NCBI RefSeq assembly: GCF_000967655.1
Contig: NZ_JXYA01000005.1
Coordinates: 1-64,000 of the forward strand
Reading direction: 5' to 3'
Length of the DNA stretch: 64,000 nucleotides
Source: Pseudoalteromonas rubra
GTDB lineage: Bacteria; Pseudomonadota; Gammaproteobacteria; Enterobacterales; Alteromonadaceae
Under the pieces are notes generated by a model. It did no database searches and was not told the origin of the DNA. It saw only the letters and a program-made list of their open reading frames with translations. Below are positions 9,973 to 19,444 of the stretch, in pieces. Both the position numbers and the translations under genes were made by a program. Position 1 is the first letter of the stretch. Each line of letters opens with the position of its first letter.

Positions 9973-10734
9973 TTAAACTGCTAGCAGCTTTTGCATAACC
10001 TTAGACTGAGGGGCACGAAAAATTGCTTCGCTGTTGCCGTATTCCACGCATCTTCCTCTGCTCAATACCAGTAACTTATCACTCATATGGCGAACTAAGC
10101 TAAGGTGGTGGGTGATCAGGATATAGCTTAAGCCATAATCACGTTGCAGTTCCAGCAGCAGGTTTACGGTTTGTGCCCGAACAGACGGGTCGAGTGACGA
10201 CAGGGCTTCGTCCAGCACCACCACTTTAGGGTCCAAAATCAAAGCGCGCGCCAGCGCCACACGTTGCAACTGCCCGCCACTGAACATATGGGGATAGTAG
10301 TCATAATGTTCTGACAGCAAGCCAACACGAGACAAGGTTGCGACGATTTTTTTATCGCGCTGATGCTTGGTGAGTTGGGTATTTAAGCGCAAACAGTCGT
10401 CCAGCATATCGCCTATGGTCAGGCCCCGGTTGAGTGAGCGGGTCGGATCCTGAAAGATCAGCCGGATATGACGACAATCATGATTTTGATGACCATTGTC
10501 TTCAATCATTTCACCACTTAGCAAAATCTGCCCCGAATCGGCGTGCTCAGCGCCAGCCAAAACCCGGGCCAGGGTACTTTTACCTGAGCCGGTTTCGCCA
10601 ATCACCGCCAGCGTTTCGCCCGGAGCAACGGCAAAAGAGACATCTTTGAGCACCTTAACGCGCTTGCGTCGAAACAGGCCTGCCCGGGTGTTAAAGGTTT
10701 TATTCAGCGACTGCACCTTTAGCACGGGTTGCAT
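9973..10734 (-). CDS. sapF: SapF, ABC transporter ATPase subunit
   Basis: SapF is the second ATPase of the Sap transporter, an oligopeptide-type ABC system linked to antimicrobial-peptide resistance, potassium uptake and, in E. coli, putrescine export through SapBCDF. The 253-residue protein shows Walker A GETGSGKS at 46-53, signature FSGGQLQRVALARA and Walker B VVLDEALSSLD. It is the last gene of the sap operon and its start overlaps the end of sapD by 16 bases. Confidence 0.93.
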   Translation of the reverse strand: MQPVLKVQSLNKTFNTRAGLFRRKRVKVLKDVSFAVAPGETLAVIGETGSGKSTLARVLAGAEHADSGQILLSGEMIEDNGHQNHDCRHIRLIFQDPTRSLNRGLTIGDMLDDCLRLNTQLTKHQRDKKIVATLSRVGLLSEHYDYYPHMFSGGQLQRVALARALILDPKVVVLDEALSSLDPSVRAQTVNLLLELQRDYGLSYILITHHLSLVRHMSDKLLVLSRGRCVEYGNSEAIFRAPQSKVMQKLLAV

Positions 10735-11726
10735 TTTTTCTTCTCCTGGAGCAATGGAAAATGACAGGCATAAGCATGACCGTGCGACTTAACCTGTTCC
10801 GGTGTGACTACACACTCACGCTGTGCCTGCGGGCAGCGGGGCCCCAGGCGGCAGCCAATCGGTAAGTGCTGTAAAGGGGGAATGGTGCCTTTGAGCGCAA
10901 AGAAAGACGCTTTGTGGCCAATCCCATGGGCGTAGTCAGGGAGCGATTTCACCAGGGCTTGCGTATAAGGGTGATAGGGGTGACAAAAGACTTTGGTTGT
11001 CGGGCCTGCTTCAACCATCTGACCACAGTAAAGAACATGCATGGCATGTGACCAGTCGGCAATTTCTTCCAGCTCATGGGTGATCATCAAAATCGACATG
11101 TTTTTTAGCTGGTTGAGGCTTTTCAATAAGCGGAAAACCTGCGCCCGAGTGGTGGTTTCGAGCGCTGTGGTTGGCTCATCTGCAATCAGAAGTTTGGGGC
11201 TTCGGGCAATGGCCATGGCTATCATCACCTTCTGGCACACGCCTTCTGAGAGCTCATGTGGGTAGCTGCTCGAGACCCGGCGGTGATCCCGGATCCCTAC
11301 TTTATGCAATAGCGCTTTCACCTTTTCTTTGCGCTCATTACGACGGCTGAAAAAGCCGCCTTTAAAACAGTTATCGGGCAAAGATTCAGCGACTTGTTCA
11401 AAAATCTTGGCAGTCGGATCCAGGCTACGACTGGGCTCCTGGTAGATCATGGCGATATCCCGGCTCACCAGTTTACGGCGTTTTTCCGGGCTCAGGCGCA
11501 TCAGATCCACCCCTTGCCAGTGCATCCGATCTGCCGTGATGCGCCAGCGGTTGTTCAGAACCCCGACTATGGCCTTGGCTATCAGACTTTTACCAGAACC
11601 GGATTCACCAACCAGCGCGTGTACTTCACCTTCTTTGAGGCTCATGCTGACCCGATCAACGGCACGTATCACGCCATTGTCTGTGGGTAACTCAATGGTG
11701 AGGTTTTTGATATCAAGTAATTGCAT
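10719..11726 (-). CDS. sapD: SapD, ABC transporter ATPase subunit
   Basis: SapD is the first ATPase of the Sap system. The 335 residues include Walker A GESGSGKS at 40-47, Walker B LLIADEPTT and the C-terminal oligopeptide/dipeptide-transporter extension with the CRLGPRCPQAQREC cysteine pattern. The ABC signature is the degenerate LSEGVCQKV, a variant also known from enterobacterial SapD, so it is not a sign of decay. The start codon shares one base with the sapC stop (TAATG). Confidence 0.93.
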   Translation of the reverse strand: MQLLDIKNLTIELPTDNGVIRAVDRVSMSLKEGEVHALVGESGSGKSLIAKAIVGVLNNRWRITADRMHWQGVDLMRLSPEKRRKLVSRDIAMIYQEPSRSLDPTAKIFEQVAESLPDNCFKGGFFSRRNERKEKVKALLHKVGIRDHRRVSSSYPHELSEGVCQKVMIAMAIARSPKLLIADEPTTALETTTRAQVFRLLKSLNQLKNMSILMITHELEEIADWSHAMHVLYCGQMVEAGPTTKVFCHPYHPYTQALVKSLPDYAHGIGHKASFFALKGTIPPLQHLPIGCRLGPRCPQAQRECVVTPEQVKSHGHAYACHFPLLQEKKKCNPC

Positions 11727-12619
11727 TAATCCGCCTTTCTCGCCTGCAATGCGTCACGTAACCCGTCACCGACAAGGTTAGTCGCAAGCACCGATAAAAA
11801 CAACAGCGCCCCGGGCAGGCCCACGGTCCAGGGGGCAAGGTAAATGAGGCCCAGGTTTTCCGCCAGCATAGCCCCCCACTCGGTGGTGGGCGGCTGAGCC
11901 CCGAGTTTCAAAAAGCCCAGAGCTGCGATGTCCAGGATGGCGGTAGACAAAGCGAGCGTGAATATCACCACGATATGCTCGTAAATATTGGGCAGTACAC
12001 CGCGTACTATCAGTTGCCAGCGGTTAGCACCATCCAGCCTGAAGGCACTGATATAATCTTTGTTAAGCTCTTCGACCACCAGGTTACGGATTGAATGAAT
12101 GTACTGTGGCAGCAGCGCGAAAATAATTGCCCACACGGTATTGAATAAGCCCGGGCCGAGAATAGCAATAATGATGATGGCCAGCAGTAGCGAGGGAATG
12201 GCCAGGGTAATATCCAGCAGGTGATTGAGCAGGCTCGATTTAAAGCCCTGGCTGCATCCGGCTAAAGTACCCAGCACAACGCCCAGCAGAGTAGTTAACA
12301 GGGCTGCGACAATGGACAAACCAAAGGTGTAAGTGGCGCCGCGCATCAGGCGAGACAATACATCGCGCCCCAAATCGTCGGTGCCAAGGATGAAATTAAC
12401 ATTGCCTTCATCGTGCCAGGACGGGGGCAGTAATAAGGCATCGGCATGCTGCTGATCAATGCCGTAGGGTGCCAACAAAGGTGCCAGCACCGCAAGCAAG
12501 GTCAGCGCAATAAACAACCACAGACCAACCAGCGCCGGGTGATTGGCTTTAAATTTCCGCCACAGCCGGGATAGCGGAGAGCGGTTAGACTCTTCTGTAA
12601 AGAGATTAAACTTTGCCAT
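11726..12619 (-). CDS. sapC: SapC, ABC transporter permease
   Basis: SapC is an inner-membrane permease of the dipeptide/oligopeptide (DppC-like) family. The 297 residues contain an N-terminal TM segment (LVGLWLFIALTLLAVLAPLL), a conserved N-terminal loop, and the permease domain with its EAA-like loop near DYISAFRLDGANRWQL. The start overlaps sapB by 14 bases, indicating translational coupling. It pairs with SapB as the heterodimeric channel. Confidence 0.93.
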   Translation of the reverse strand: MAKFNLFTEESNRSPLSRLWRKFKANHPALVGLWLFIALTLLAVLAPLLAPYGIDQQHADALLLPPSWHDEGNVNFILGTDDLGRDVLSRLMRGATYTFGLSIVAALLTTLLGVVLGTLAGCSQGFKSSLLNHLLDITLAIPSLLLAIIIIAILGPGLFNTVWAIIFALLPQYIHSIRNLVVEELNKDYISAFRLDGANRWQLIVRGVLPNIYEHIVVIFTLALSTAILDIAALGFLKLGAQPPTTEWGAMLAENLGLIYLAPWTVGLPGALLFLSVLATNLVGDGLRDALQARKAD

Positions 12620-13640
12620 GGGCCTGATTCCTGGCTATCGGGTCAAGGAGCGTGTGGATCACATCGGCCAGCATATTGGCGAAAATGACGAAAAAGGAGA
12701 CCGCAAGCAGCCCCCCCTGAATGGCCGGATAGTCTCGCTGATAGATACTTTCAATCATCCAGCGGCCAATCCCCGGCCAGGAAAAAATCACTTCGGTTAC
12801 CATGGCCAGCGTGATCAGCGTACTAAATTGCAGGCCGATTTGTTTTATCACCGGTAGCAGGGCATTGCGCAGAGCATGGTCAAGGATCAACTGACGGCGG
12901 TTAAGACCTTTGGCCCGGGCAGTTTTAATGTAGTTTTGTTCCAGTACGGTTAGCATGGAGTCCCGGGTAAAACGTACTAATACTGTGGTCGGGTACATGG
13001 CAAGCACCACGGTGGGCAGGGTCAGATGATGCAGCGCATCTGCAAAGGCCTGACCGCCATACGGAAAATCATGCAACCAGATATCCAGCAGAATAAAGTT
13101 GGTGACCGGGGGGATTTCATAAAGCAGGCCAATGCGCCCCGACATAGGAAACCAGCCAAGGCTGAGACAGAAAATCATAATCAGCAGCAGGGCCAGCCAG
13201 AACACGGGAATGGAGAACCCCAGTAAGGTCAGCGAACTGATCATTTTGTCTGGCCATTTGTTGTGGTAAGCACTGGCGATAACACCGGCCGGGATCCCCA
13301 AGCACAGTGCCATAATCAGCGCATAAACGCACAACTCTATGGTGGCGGGAAAGAGCTGCTTTACATGACCGAACACCGCCTGACCGGAAGACAAAGACAG
13401 TCCCCAGTCACCCTCAAAGAGCCGGACCAGAAAGGCCTGGTACTGGATCAGCAAGTTATCGTCTATGTGATACTTTTGTTCCAGGATTTGTGTCTGGCTG
13501 AAATTGGCGTTCAGCTCACCGCTGAAATTGGTCAGCAGATCGCCGGGAAACATATAGTTCAGCGCAAAGGTGAAGGCTGTCAGTGCAAATAGCATAAACA
13601 GCAGCAAACTGAGGCGGCGAAATAAAAAGTCAGCAAACAT
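12606..13640 (-). CDS. sapB: SapB, ABC transporter permease
   Basis: SapB is the DppB-like permease partner of SapC. The 344-residue protein starts with a hydrophobic segment (LLLFMLFALTAFTFALNYMF) and carries the EAA-type loop NYIKTARAKGLNRRQLILDHALRN in its second half, which contacts the ATPases. About six membrane segments can be counted. It starts two bases after the sapA stop, so the operon is tightly packed. Confidence 0.93.
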   Translation of the reverse strand: MFADFLFRRLSLLLFMLFALTAFTFALNYMFPGDLLTNFSGELNANFSQTQILEQKYHIDDNLLIQYQAFLVRLFEGDWGLSLSSGQAVFGHVKQLFPATIELCVYALIMALCLGIPAGVIASAYHNKWPDKMISSLTLLGFSIPVFWLALLLIMIFCLSLGWFPMSGRIGLLYEIPPVTNFILLDIWLHDFPYGGQAFADALHHLTLPTVVLAMYPTTVLVRFTRDSMLTVLEQNYIKTARAKGLNRRQLILDHALRNALLPVIKQIGLQFSTLITLAMVTEVIFSWPGIGRWMIESIYQRDYPAIQGGLLAVSFFVIFANMLADVIHTLLDPIARNQAHGKV

Positions 13641-13642
13641 AG

Positions 13643-15322
13643 TTAGTTCTTCCTCGCGTTCGCCAAAGAAATACCGCCAAAGGGGCGCAACTCGATGCCC
13701 ATCACGCTGGTATTGCTGGCCTGAAAGCGCATGCCATGGGCAATCGGCACAACCGGTAGTTCGGCAATCAACATTTGTTGCGCCTGCTGATAATACTGCT
13801 TACGCTGCTGTAGGTCGGTTGTATCCAGCGCTTGAGTCAGCAATAAGTCAAACTCCGGGTTACACCAGTTTGCCGGGTTTTTACCACTGAAGGTAGCGGT
13901 GCAGCTTAATAAGGGGCTGAAAAAGTTGTCCGGATCTGGCGTATCGGCGGCCCAGCCGAGTAATACGCTGTCGTGCTCATGGCGACCGACGCGCTCCAAA
14001 AAGGTGTTCCACTCGTATTCAACTATGGTTGCCCGGATCCCTATTTCACGCAGGTCACTCTGAATTAGCTCGGCCATTTTACGGGCATTGGGGTTATAAA
14101 TACGCGACACGGGCATGGCCCATAAATCCATCTCAAAGCCATCCGGATAACCGGCTTGTGCCAGAAACTCCCGGGCACGCTCCGGGTCATAGCTGGGCAT
14201 GGCCTGAGTCTGAAAGGCCCAGGAAGAAGGCGGTAAAATGGAGCGGGCCTGGATCCCATTGCCGTAAAACACCGCCTTCATGATTTTCTGAAAGTCGATA
14301 CTGTGCGCTAGCGCTTTACGCACCAGGACGTTATCAAAGGGCGGCTTTTCGGTATTAAAGGCCCAGTAGCCAACATTCAGGTTGACGGCCTTATCAACCC
14401 GAATATCTTTGCGCGCCGCCAGAGTTTCCAGCTGAGTGGCGCTGGGGTGCGCGGTAATGTCGCACTCTTTGGTCAGCATCTTTGCAATGCGGCTGGTATT
14501 GTTGGTGGTGATGTCATACACCAGCTGATCCATCGCCAGGTCATGCTTCCAGTAATCCGGATGTTTGTGGTAACGGATCAGGTTATCGCGCAAAAAGCCC
14601 TTGTATTTGTAGGGGCCAGTGCCCACGGGCAGCATGTCGAAATCTTGCTTGCGCTCTTGCGCGACCAATTGCATGGCGTACTCCTGTGACAGGATCACGG
14701 CAAAGTCGGTGGCAATGTTGGATAAAAAGCTACTTTCACTACTGAATAGCTCAAACCTTACTGTGTAGTCGTCTACTTTGACTATCTGGCGGATCAACTG
14801 ATCCATGCCAACACTCTGGAAATAGGGGTAATTGGCATCGCCGACAAAGTGAAACGGATTGTACACATCGAACAGGCGGTTAAACGAAAACACCACGTCA
14901 TCGGCAGTCATAGTGCGGGTGGGGGTAAAATAGTCTGTACTATGAAAAGAGACGTCTTTACGTAGCGTAAAGGTGATCTGCTTACCGTCTTCACTGATCT
15001 CCCAACTGGTTGCCAGTTCAGGGCGAAACTCCGCAGTGAGCGGATCTATGCTGATCAGCGTGTTGTATAACTGGTTGGCAATAATGTCTATGGTTGAACC
15101 CGTTGTGGTGACCTGCGGATTAAACGACACCGGGTTGGCTTCGGCGCAATAGACGATCCCCTGGATCTTGCGCTGTGCCTGCGCTTTGTTATCACTGCAG
15201 CCACTGAGCAGCAGTGCGATAAACGCACTGATAGGTAGCAGCCAGCCTTTGCCCAGATGCTGACGCAATGTCACCAGACAGGGAGTCTGGGTCGGTGGTT
15301 TATCAGTTGCTCTGTTAGCCAC
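13643..15322 (-). CDS. sapA: SapA, substrate-binding lipoprotein of the Sap transporter
   Basis: The 559-residue protein belongs to solute-binding family 5 (peptide/nickel type) and should deliver substrate to SapBC. After an unusually long charged N-terminus, a hydrophobic stretch ends in the lipobox LLLSGC (Cys42), so the protein is predicted to be a lipoprotein. Enterobacterial SapA is a soluble periplasmic protein. The body shows family-5 features such as FTLRKDVSFHS and VRKALAHSIDFQKI. It is the first sap gene and lies two bases after pspF. Confidence 0.9.
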   Translation of the reverse strand: MANRATDKPPTQTPCLVTLRQHLGKGWLLPISAFIALLLSGCSDNKAQAQRKIQGIVYCAEANPVSFNPQVTTTGSTIDIIANQLYNTLISIDPLTAEFRPELATSWEISEDGKQITFTLRKDVSFHSTDYFTPTRTMTADDVVFSFNRLFDVYNPFHFVGDANYPYFQSVGMDQLIRQIVKVDDYTVRFELFSSESSFLSNIATDFAVILSQEYAMQLVAQERKQDFDMLPVGTGPYKYKGFLRDNLIRYHKHPDYWKHDLAMDQLVYDITTNNTSRIAKMLTKECDITAHPSATQLETLAARKDIRVDKAVNLNVGYWAFNTEKPPFDNVLVRKALAHSIDFQKIMKAVFYGNGIQARSILPPSSWAFQTQAMPSYDPERAREFLAQAGYPDGFEMDLWAMPVSRIYNPNARKMAELIQSDLREIGIRATIVEYEWNTFLERVGRHEHDSVLLGWAADTPDPDNFFSPLLSCTATFSGKNPANWCNPEFDLLLTQALDTTDLQQRKQYYQQAQQMLIAELPVVPIAHGMRFQASNTSVMGIELRPFGGISLANARKN

Positions 15323-15324
15323 GG

Positions 15325-16389
15325 CTAAGCCTCTTGTTGCGAGTCCAGGAGATTGTATTTTTTCAGATAGCCCCGTAACTGATGATAAGTCAGGCCAAGG
15401 TTCTGGGCGGTTTTTTTCTGGTTAAACTGGCTATGCTCAAGGGCATTGTGCAGCAGATCGATTTCAAATTCATTGGAGAGCGACTTTAGATCGCACGGGA
15501 ATGAGGCAACCGACGGTTTGGTCTGCGGCGTTTGCGCCTTGACCTCAGGTGCGGGCGCTGCCGGAGCTGACGCCTCTGCGGCTTTTTTAATTCTTTGAGT
15601 AGGTCGGTAGGGACTGGCAAACGGATCGAAAACAATCTGATGCACCGCCAGCTGTTCACTGCCGTGGCGATACAAACTCCGCTCCACGACATTTTTTAGC
15701 TCCCGAATGTTGCCCGGCCAGGGATACTCAAGCAGCAACTCTGTGGCGCTGCGGGTAAAGCCACTGAATAAAGACCAGCCTAAGTCGCGAGCCATGTTAA
15801 TGGCAAAATGTTCCGCCAGCAGCAGAATATCTTCTTTGCGCTCACGCAGAGGAGGAAGTGTGATGACGTCAAAGGCTAAACGGTCGAGCAAGTCATGACG
15901 AAACTCACCATTATCCGCAAGGGTGGGTAAGTCTTCGTTGGTAGCGCAGACAAGTCGGGTATCGACTTTGACCGTTTGCTTACCGCCAACCCGTTCAAAT
16001 TCACCATACTCGATCACCCGCAGGAGTTTTTCCTGCACCATGGCTGAGGTATTAGCCAGTTCATCAAGAAACAGCGTGCCGCCGTTGGCGCGCTCAAAGC
16101 GGCCCTCGTGTCGTTTACTGGCGCCGGTGAAGGCACCACTTTCGTGACCAAACAGCTCACTTTCCAGTAAGTTTTCGTTTAACGCTGCGCAGTTGAGTTT
16201 GACGTAGTTCTGATCCCAGCGCTCGGATAAGTAGTGCAGGCGGGCGGCAATCAGCTCTTTACCGGTACCACGCTCACCGATGATCAGTACCGGTTTCTCC
16301 AGTGGAGCAAGCTGCGAGACCTGATCTAATACAGCAAGAAAGCTATCCGACTGGCCGAGTAAATTATCCTGTTGGCGAAACTGACTCAT
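15325..16389 (-). CDS. pspF: PspF, sigma-54 enhancer-binding activator of the phage-shock response
   Basis: PspF is the AAA+ activator that drives sigma-54 transcription of pspA and is held inactive by PspA. The 354 residues show Walker A GERGTGKE at 38-45, the sigma-54-contacting loop GAFTGA at 85-90, and a Fis-type helix-turn-helix at about 322-346. There is no N-terminal receiver domain, as expected for PspF. An Ala/Pro-rich linker at about 265-285 precedes the HTH. It is divergent from pspA and co-directional with sapABCDF with a 2-base gap, so Sap and PspF are probably co-expressed. Confidence 0.95.
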   Translation of the reverse strand: MSQFRQQDNLLGQSDSFLAVLDQVSQLAPLEKPVLIIGERGTGKELIAARLHYLSERWDQNYVKLNCAALNENLLESELFGHESGAFTGASKRHEGRFERANGGTLFLDELANTSAMVQEKLLRVIEYGEFERVGGKQTVKVDTRLVCATNEDLPTLADNGEFRHDLLDRLAFDVITLPPLRERKEDILLLAEHFAINMARDLGWSLFSGFTRSATELLLEYPWPGNIRELKNVVERSLYRHGSEQLAVHQIVFDPFASPYRPTQRIKKAAEASAPAAPAPEVKAQTPQTKPSVASFPCDLKSLSNEFEIDLLHNALEHSQFNQKKTAQNLGLTYHQLRGYLKKYNLLDSQQEA

Positions 16390-16507
16390 ATTGCCTAACT
16401 CTTAGTATTTTTGACTAACATCTAGTGTATTTTAAAAAGTGATGAAGCGAAAGTGTTTTTATATTATTATAACTTGTTGATTTTAATAAATTAATTTTAT
16501 TGAAAAG

Positions 16508-16524
16508 TTGGCAAGCTAATTGAT
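16508..16524 (+). promoter_or_regulatory. Sigma-54 promoter of pspABC
   Basis: TTGGCAAGCTAATTGAT has GG at 16510-16511 and the -12 element ten bases on, matching the sigma-54 pattern TTGGCACG-N4-TTGCW at most positions. The -12 dinucleotide is GA instead of GC; the E. coli pspA promoter also departs from GC here. It lies 47 bases upstream of the pspA ATG. PspF sites are expected in the AT-rich 16390-16500 region. Confidence 0.75.
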
Positions 16525-16570
16525 ATATCTAATCAGCAAACTAAATTACTAACCAAAGAGGTAATAGATT

Positions 16571-17230
16571 ATGGGAATCTTTTCACGTTTTGCTGATATT
16601 GTTAATTCTAATATCAATGCGATTCTGGATAAAGCGGAAGATCCAGAAAAAATGGTCCGTTTGATCATTCAGGAAATGGAAGACACTTTAGTAGAAGTCC
16701 GTTCAACGTCGGCAAAAACGCTGGCTGAGAAAAAGGAGCTGGAGCGTCGCGTTGAGCAGTTACGTACTCAGGCCCACGACTGGCAGCAAAAAGCCGAGCT
16801 GGCGCTGACCAAAGACCGTGAAGATCTGGCACGTGCGGCCTTGCTTGAAAAGCAAAAAGCCACCGATGCCGCAGACAGCGTGACGCAAGAGCTGGCACAT
16901 GTAGAGTCGCACATTGAGAAGCTGCAACAGGAAGTCACCACGTTGCAAGAAAAGCTGGCCGATGCCAAAGCGCGCCAAAAAGCCATTGTGTTGCGTCAGC
17001 GTTCAGCCGAATCTCGTCTGGATGTTAAGAAGGCACTGGATAGCAGTAAAGTCGAAGATGCATTGAATCGCTTTGAGCGTTACGAGAGCAAAATCGACGG
17101 ACTGGAATCTCAGGTTGAGTCTTACGACTTAGGTAAGAAATCTCTGGCCGATGAAATTGCTGATCTGCAAAAGAATGAGAAAGTCGACGACGAGCTTGCG
17201 GCACTGAAGAAAAAATTAGCCGATAAGTGA
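16571..17230 (+). CDS. pspA: PspA, phage-shock effector and negative regulator
   Basis: PspA (IM30/ESCRT-III family) binds stressed inner membrane, stabilises it, and inhibits PspF when unstressed. The 219-residue protein is almost entirely predicted coiled coil, starting with the amphipathic membrane-binding helix GIFSRFADIVNSNINAILDK. Its length is close to E. coli PspA (222). A GAGG site precedes the ATG. It is the first gene of pspABC-ycjX-ycjF, under the sigma-54 promoter. Confidence 0.96.
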   Translation: MGIFSRFADIVNSNINAILDKAEDPEKMVRLIIQEMEDTLVEVRSTSAKTLAEKKELERRVEQLRTQAHDWQQKAELALTKDREDLARAALLEKQKATDAADSVTQELAHVESHIEKLQQEVTTLQEKLADAKARQKAIVLRQRSAESRLDVKKALDSSKVEDALNRFERYESKIDGLESQVESYDLGKKSLADEIADLQKNEKVDDELAALKKKLADK

Positions 17231-17305
17231 ATTTGACTGCACCTGCTGTTAAGGTAGGTGCAATAATGAAAAGAACAACGTGCCCAGGTTAGACAGGAGA
17301 GGAAT

Positions 17306-17539
17306 ATGTTTGATGCAGAGATTTTAGTCGCCCCGATCATCATCTTTATGATTGTAGTGGCACCGCTATGGTTGATCCTGCACTATCGTAGCAAAAAGCA
17401 GGTCAGTCAGGGGCTGAGCGAACACGAGCACCGTCAGCTGGTAGAGCTGGCACACAAAGCAGAGAAAATGGCGCAACGCGTTGAAACGCTGGAGGCCCTG
17501 CTTGATCAAGAGTCACCAGAATGGAGACGCAAAGTATGA
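17306..17539 (+). CDS. pspB: PspB, inner-membrane phage-shock sensor subunit
   Basis: PspB works with PspC to sense inner-membrane stress and release PspF from PspA. The 77-residue protein has one N-terminal TM helix (about 5-26, LVAPIIIFMIVVAPLWLILHY) and a cytoplasmic coiled coil. Its TGA stop overlaps the pspC start (ATGA). Confidence 0.93.
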   Translation: MFDAEILVAPIIIFMIVVAPLWLILHYRSKKQVSQGLSEHEHRQLVELAHKAEKMAQRVETLEALLDQESPEWRRKV

Positions 17540-17952
17540 GTAAACGTAGACGAGAATTATACCGCGACCCGAAAAGGGGCAAATTGGCGGGAGTGTGTGC
17601 GGGACTGAGCGATTACTTTGACATGGAGCTGTGGCTGGTTCGGATCCTGTTCGTCACTGCGGTGTTGTTATCCGGAGGCCCGCTGTTTATTGTTGTTTAT
17701 ATCGCCTGTTGGTTTATTCTGGATAAGAAAACTGAAACACCACAAACCCCCGGCACAAACAGCAACTATTCGAGTAAAGACGAAGACCCTGTCTCGGTGA
17801 AGTTTAAAGTCTGGCAAAAAGGTGAGCCACCACGTCAGGCACTGTTTGACCTGAAAGAACGTTTAACGCGCCTGGATGGCCGTATCCAGCACATGGAAAC
17901 GTACGTTACTTCGAGCGAATACACGGTAAAGCGCGAGATCAACAAGCTCTGA
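17536..17952 (+). CDS. pspC: PspC, inner-membrane phage-shock sensor subunit
   Basis: PspC partners PspB. The start is placed at the ATG that overlaps the pspB stop as ATGA and gives MSKRRRELYRDP. An upstream ATG would add five residues from within pspB. The 138-residue protein has the PspC motif KRGKLAGVCAGLSDYFDME, a long hydrophobic TM stretch (about 35-63) and a C-terminal coiled coil. The domain order is typical of the family. Confidence 0.93.
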   Translation: MSKRRRELYRDPKRGKLAGVCAGLSDYFDMELWLVRILFVTAVLLSGGPLFIVVYIACWFILDKKTETPQTPGTNSNYSSKDEDPVSVKFKVWQKGEPPRQALFDLKERLTRLDGRIQHMETYVTSSEYTVKREINKL

Positions 17953-18037
17953 GTGAATGATTAGGTGCAAAGGGGGCGCTGCCCGAGCGTTGGCAGCCAT
18001 GCCACCTTTGCCGATAAAATAAGGAATAGATGCCTTT

Positions 18038-19444
18038 ATGAGTGTATCCGGCCTGACTGCCAGGGCGCTGCAAAAGCTACAGCAAACCACCCACAAAACC
18101 CTCAACCGAAGTCTCGACAGGCATGTTAAGCTGGCTGTAACCGGATTCAGCGGCAGCGGTAAAACGGCCTTTATTACCGCCCTGGTTAAACATTTAACCA
18201 CTCAGGCGACAGCACAAAACCTGCCTTTCTTTGAAGTGGTGCGTGAGCAACGACTGGTCGCCTGCAAACAGGTGCCACAAAGCGCACTGGATATTCCCAG
18301 TTTTGAATACCAAAACGCGGTGCAACATTTACTGGCCGATCCACCCAGCTGGCCACCGTCGACTCAGCGGATCAACACCCTGACACTGGCGCTGAAGTTT
18401 CGCTCGGCGCAGGGGGTGAGACAACACCTGAGCGACACTCACACCGTTTATCTGGAGCTGATAGATTATCCGGGTGAATGGCTGATGGACTTACCGATGT
18501 TGAACCAGGATTTTGCCAGCTGGAGCGAGCAACAGCTCAAGCGCCTGGCACAGTCGGATTATGCGCATATCAGCGCGCCTTTTTTGCAGCAACTGGCCCA
18601 GTTTAATGCTGCTGCCACAGTGGATGAAAGCGAGCTGGCGGCGCTGGCTAATGGGTATGCGGATGTACTTAAGCAGCTCAAGGCACAAACTCGCTTGGCG
18701 CGGTTGCAGCCGGGCCGTATGTTGATCCCCGGAGAGCTTGAAGGGGCGCCGATATTACAGTTTTTCCCGGTGTCCGGATTGGATGCCGTGCCCGAGCAGA
18801 GCCAGTATCATCATCTTGAACAGCGTTTTGAGGCATATAAAAAGCAGGTGATCACGCCTTTTTATCGTGAGCACTTTTGCCGTTTTGACCGCCAGCTGGT
18901 ACTGGTAGACCTGCTCAGTGCACTCAACGACGGCCACACCACGCTGACAGAAACGCAATCCGCGTTAAGTGATACGCTGGCGATGTTCCGCCATGGTAAA
19001 AGCGGGTTTTTGTCACGGCTATTTCGTCCCAGCATAGACAAGGTGTTGTTTGCGGCCAATAAGTGTGACAGCGTGGCACTGGCCGATCAGGATAAACTGA
19101 CGCGTTTATTACATGCTCTGCTGTTGCCCAGCGAAAACGAATTAAAGTTCTCAGGCGTGGAAATCGATACTATGGCAATTTCATCGGTAAAGAGTACACA
19201 GCCGAAACAGTTGACCGAGCAGGGTAAAACCTTGTCCTGTATTTATGGCAAGCCGGTGGGGGAGTCAAATTATATCAGTTATCTGCCACCAATCCCGCCC
19301 GAGCATTTGCCCAGCGCACAGCAGTGGCCCGCTCAGGGGTATGAGTTCTTATCTTTTGAGCCTTACCCGGCTTATCAGGGGCAAATCGAACATATCCGGC
19401 TCGATCATGTATTACAGTTTTTATTGGGAGATAAACTTTTATGA
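18038..19444 (+). CDS. ycjX: YcjX, DUF463 P-loop protein of the Psp regulon
   Basis: YcjX is a stress-induced P-loop NTPase that often accompanies psp genes. Its exact role is not established. The 468-residue protein has Walker A GFSGSGKT at 36-43 and the family motif YLELIDYPGEWLMDLPML. It is followed by ycjF with a 4-base overlap, the conserved pair in gammaproteobacteria. It starts 85 bases after pspC in the same direction and is probably in the PspF regulon. Confidence 0.92.
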   Translation: MSVSGLTARALQKLQQTTHKTLNRSLDRHVKLAVTGFSGSGKTAFITALVKHLTTQATAQNLPFFEVVREQRLVACKQVPQSALDIPSFEYQNAVQHLLADPPSWPPSTQRINTLTLALKFRSAQGVRQHLSDTHTVYLELIDYPGEWLMDLPMLNQDFASWSEQQLKRLAQSDYAHISAPFLQQLAQFNAAATVDESELAALANGYADVLKQLKAQTRLARLQPGRMLIPGELEGAPILQFFPVSGLDAVPEQSQYHHLEQRFEAYKKQVITPFYREHFCRFDRQLVLVDLLSALNDGHTTLTETQSALSDTLAMFRHGKSGFLSRLFRPSIDKVLFAANKCDSVALADQDKLTRLLHALLLPSENELKFSGVEIDTMAISSVKSTQPKQLTEQGKTLSCIYGKPVGESNYISYLPPIPPEHLPSAQQWPAQGYEFLSFEPYPAYQGQIEHIRLDHVLQFLLGDKLL

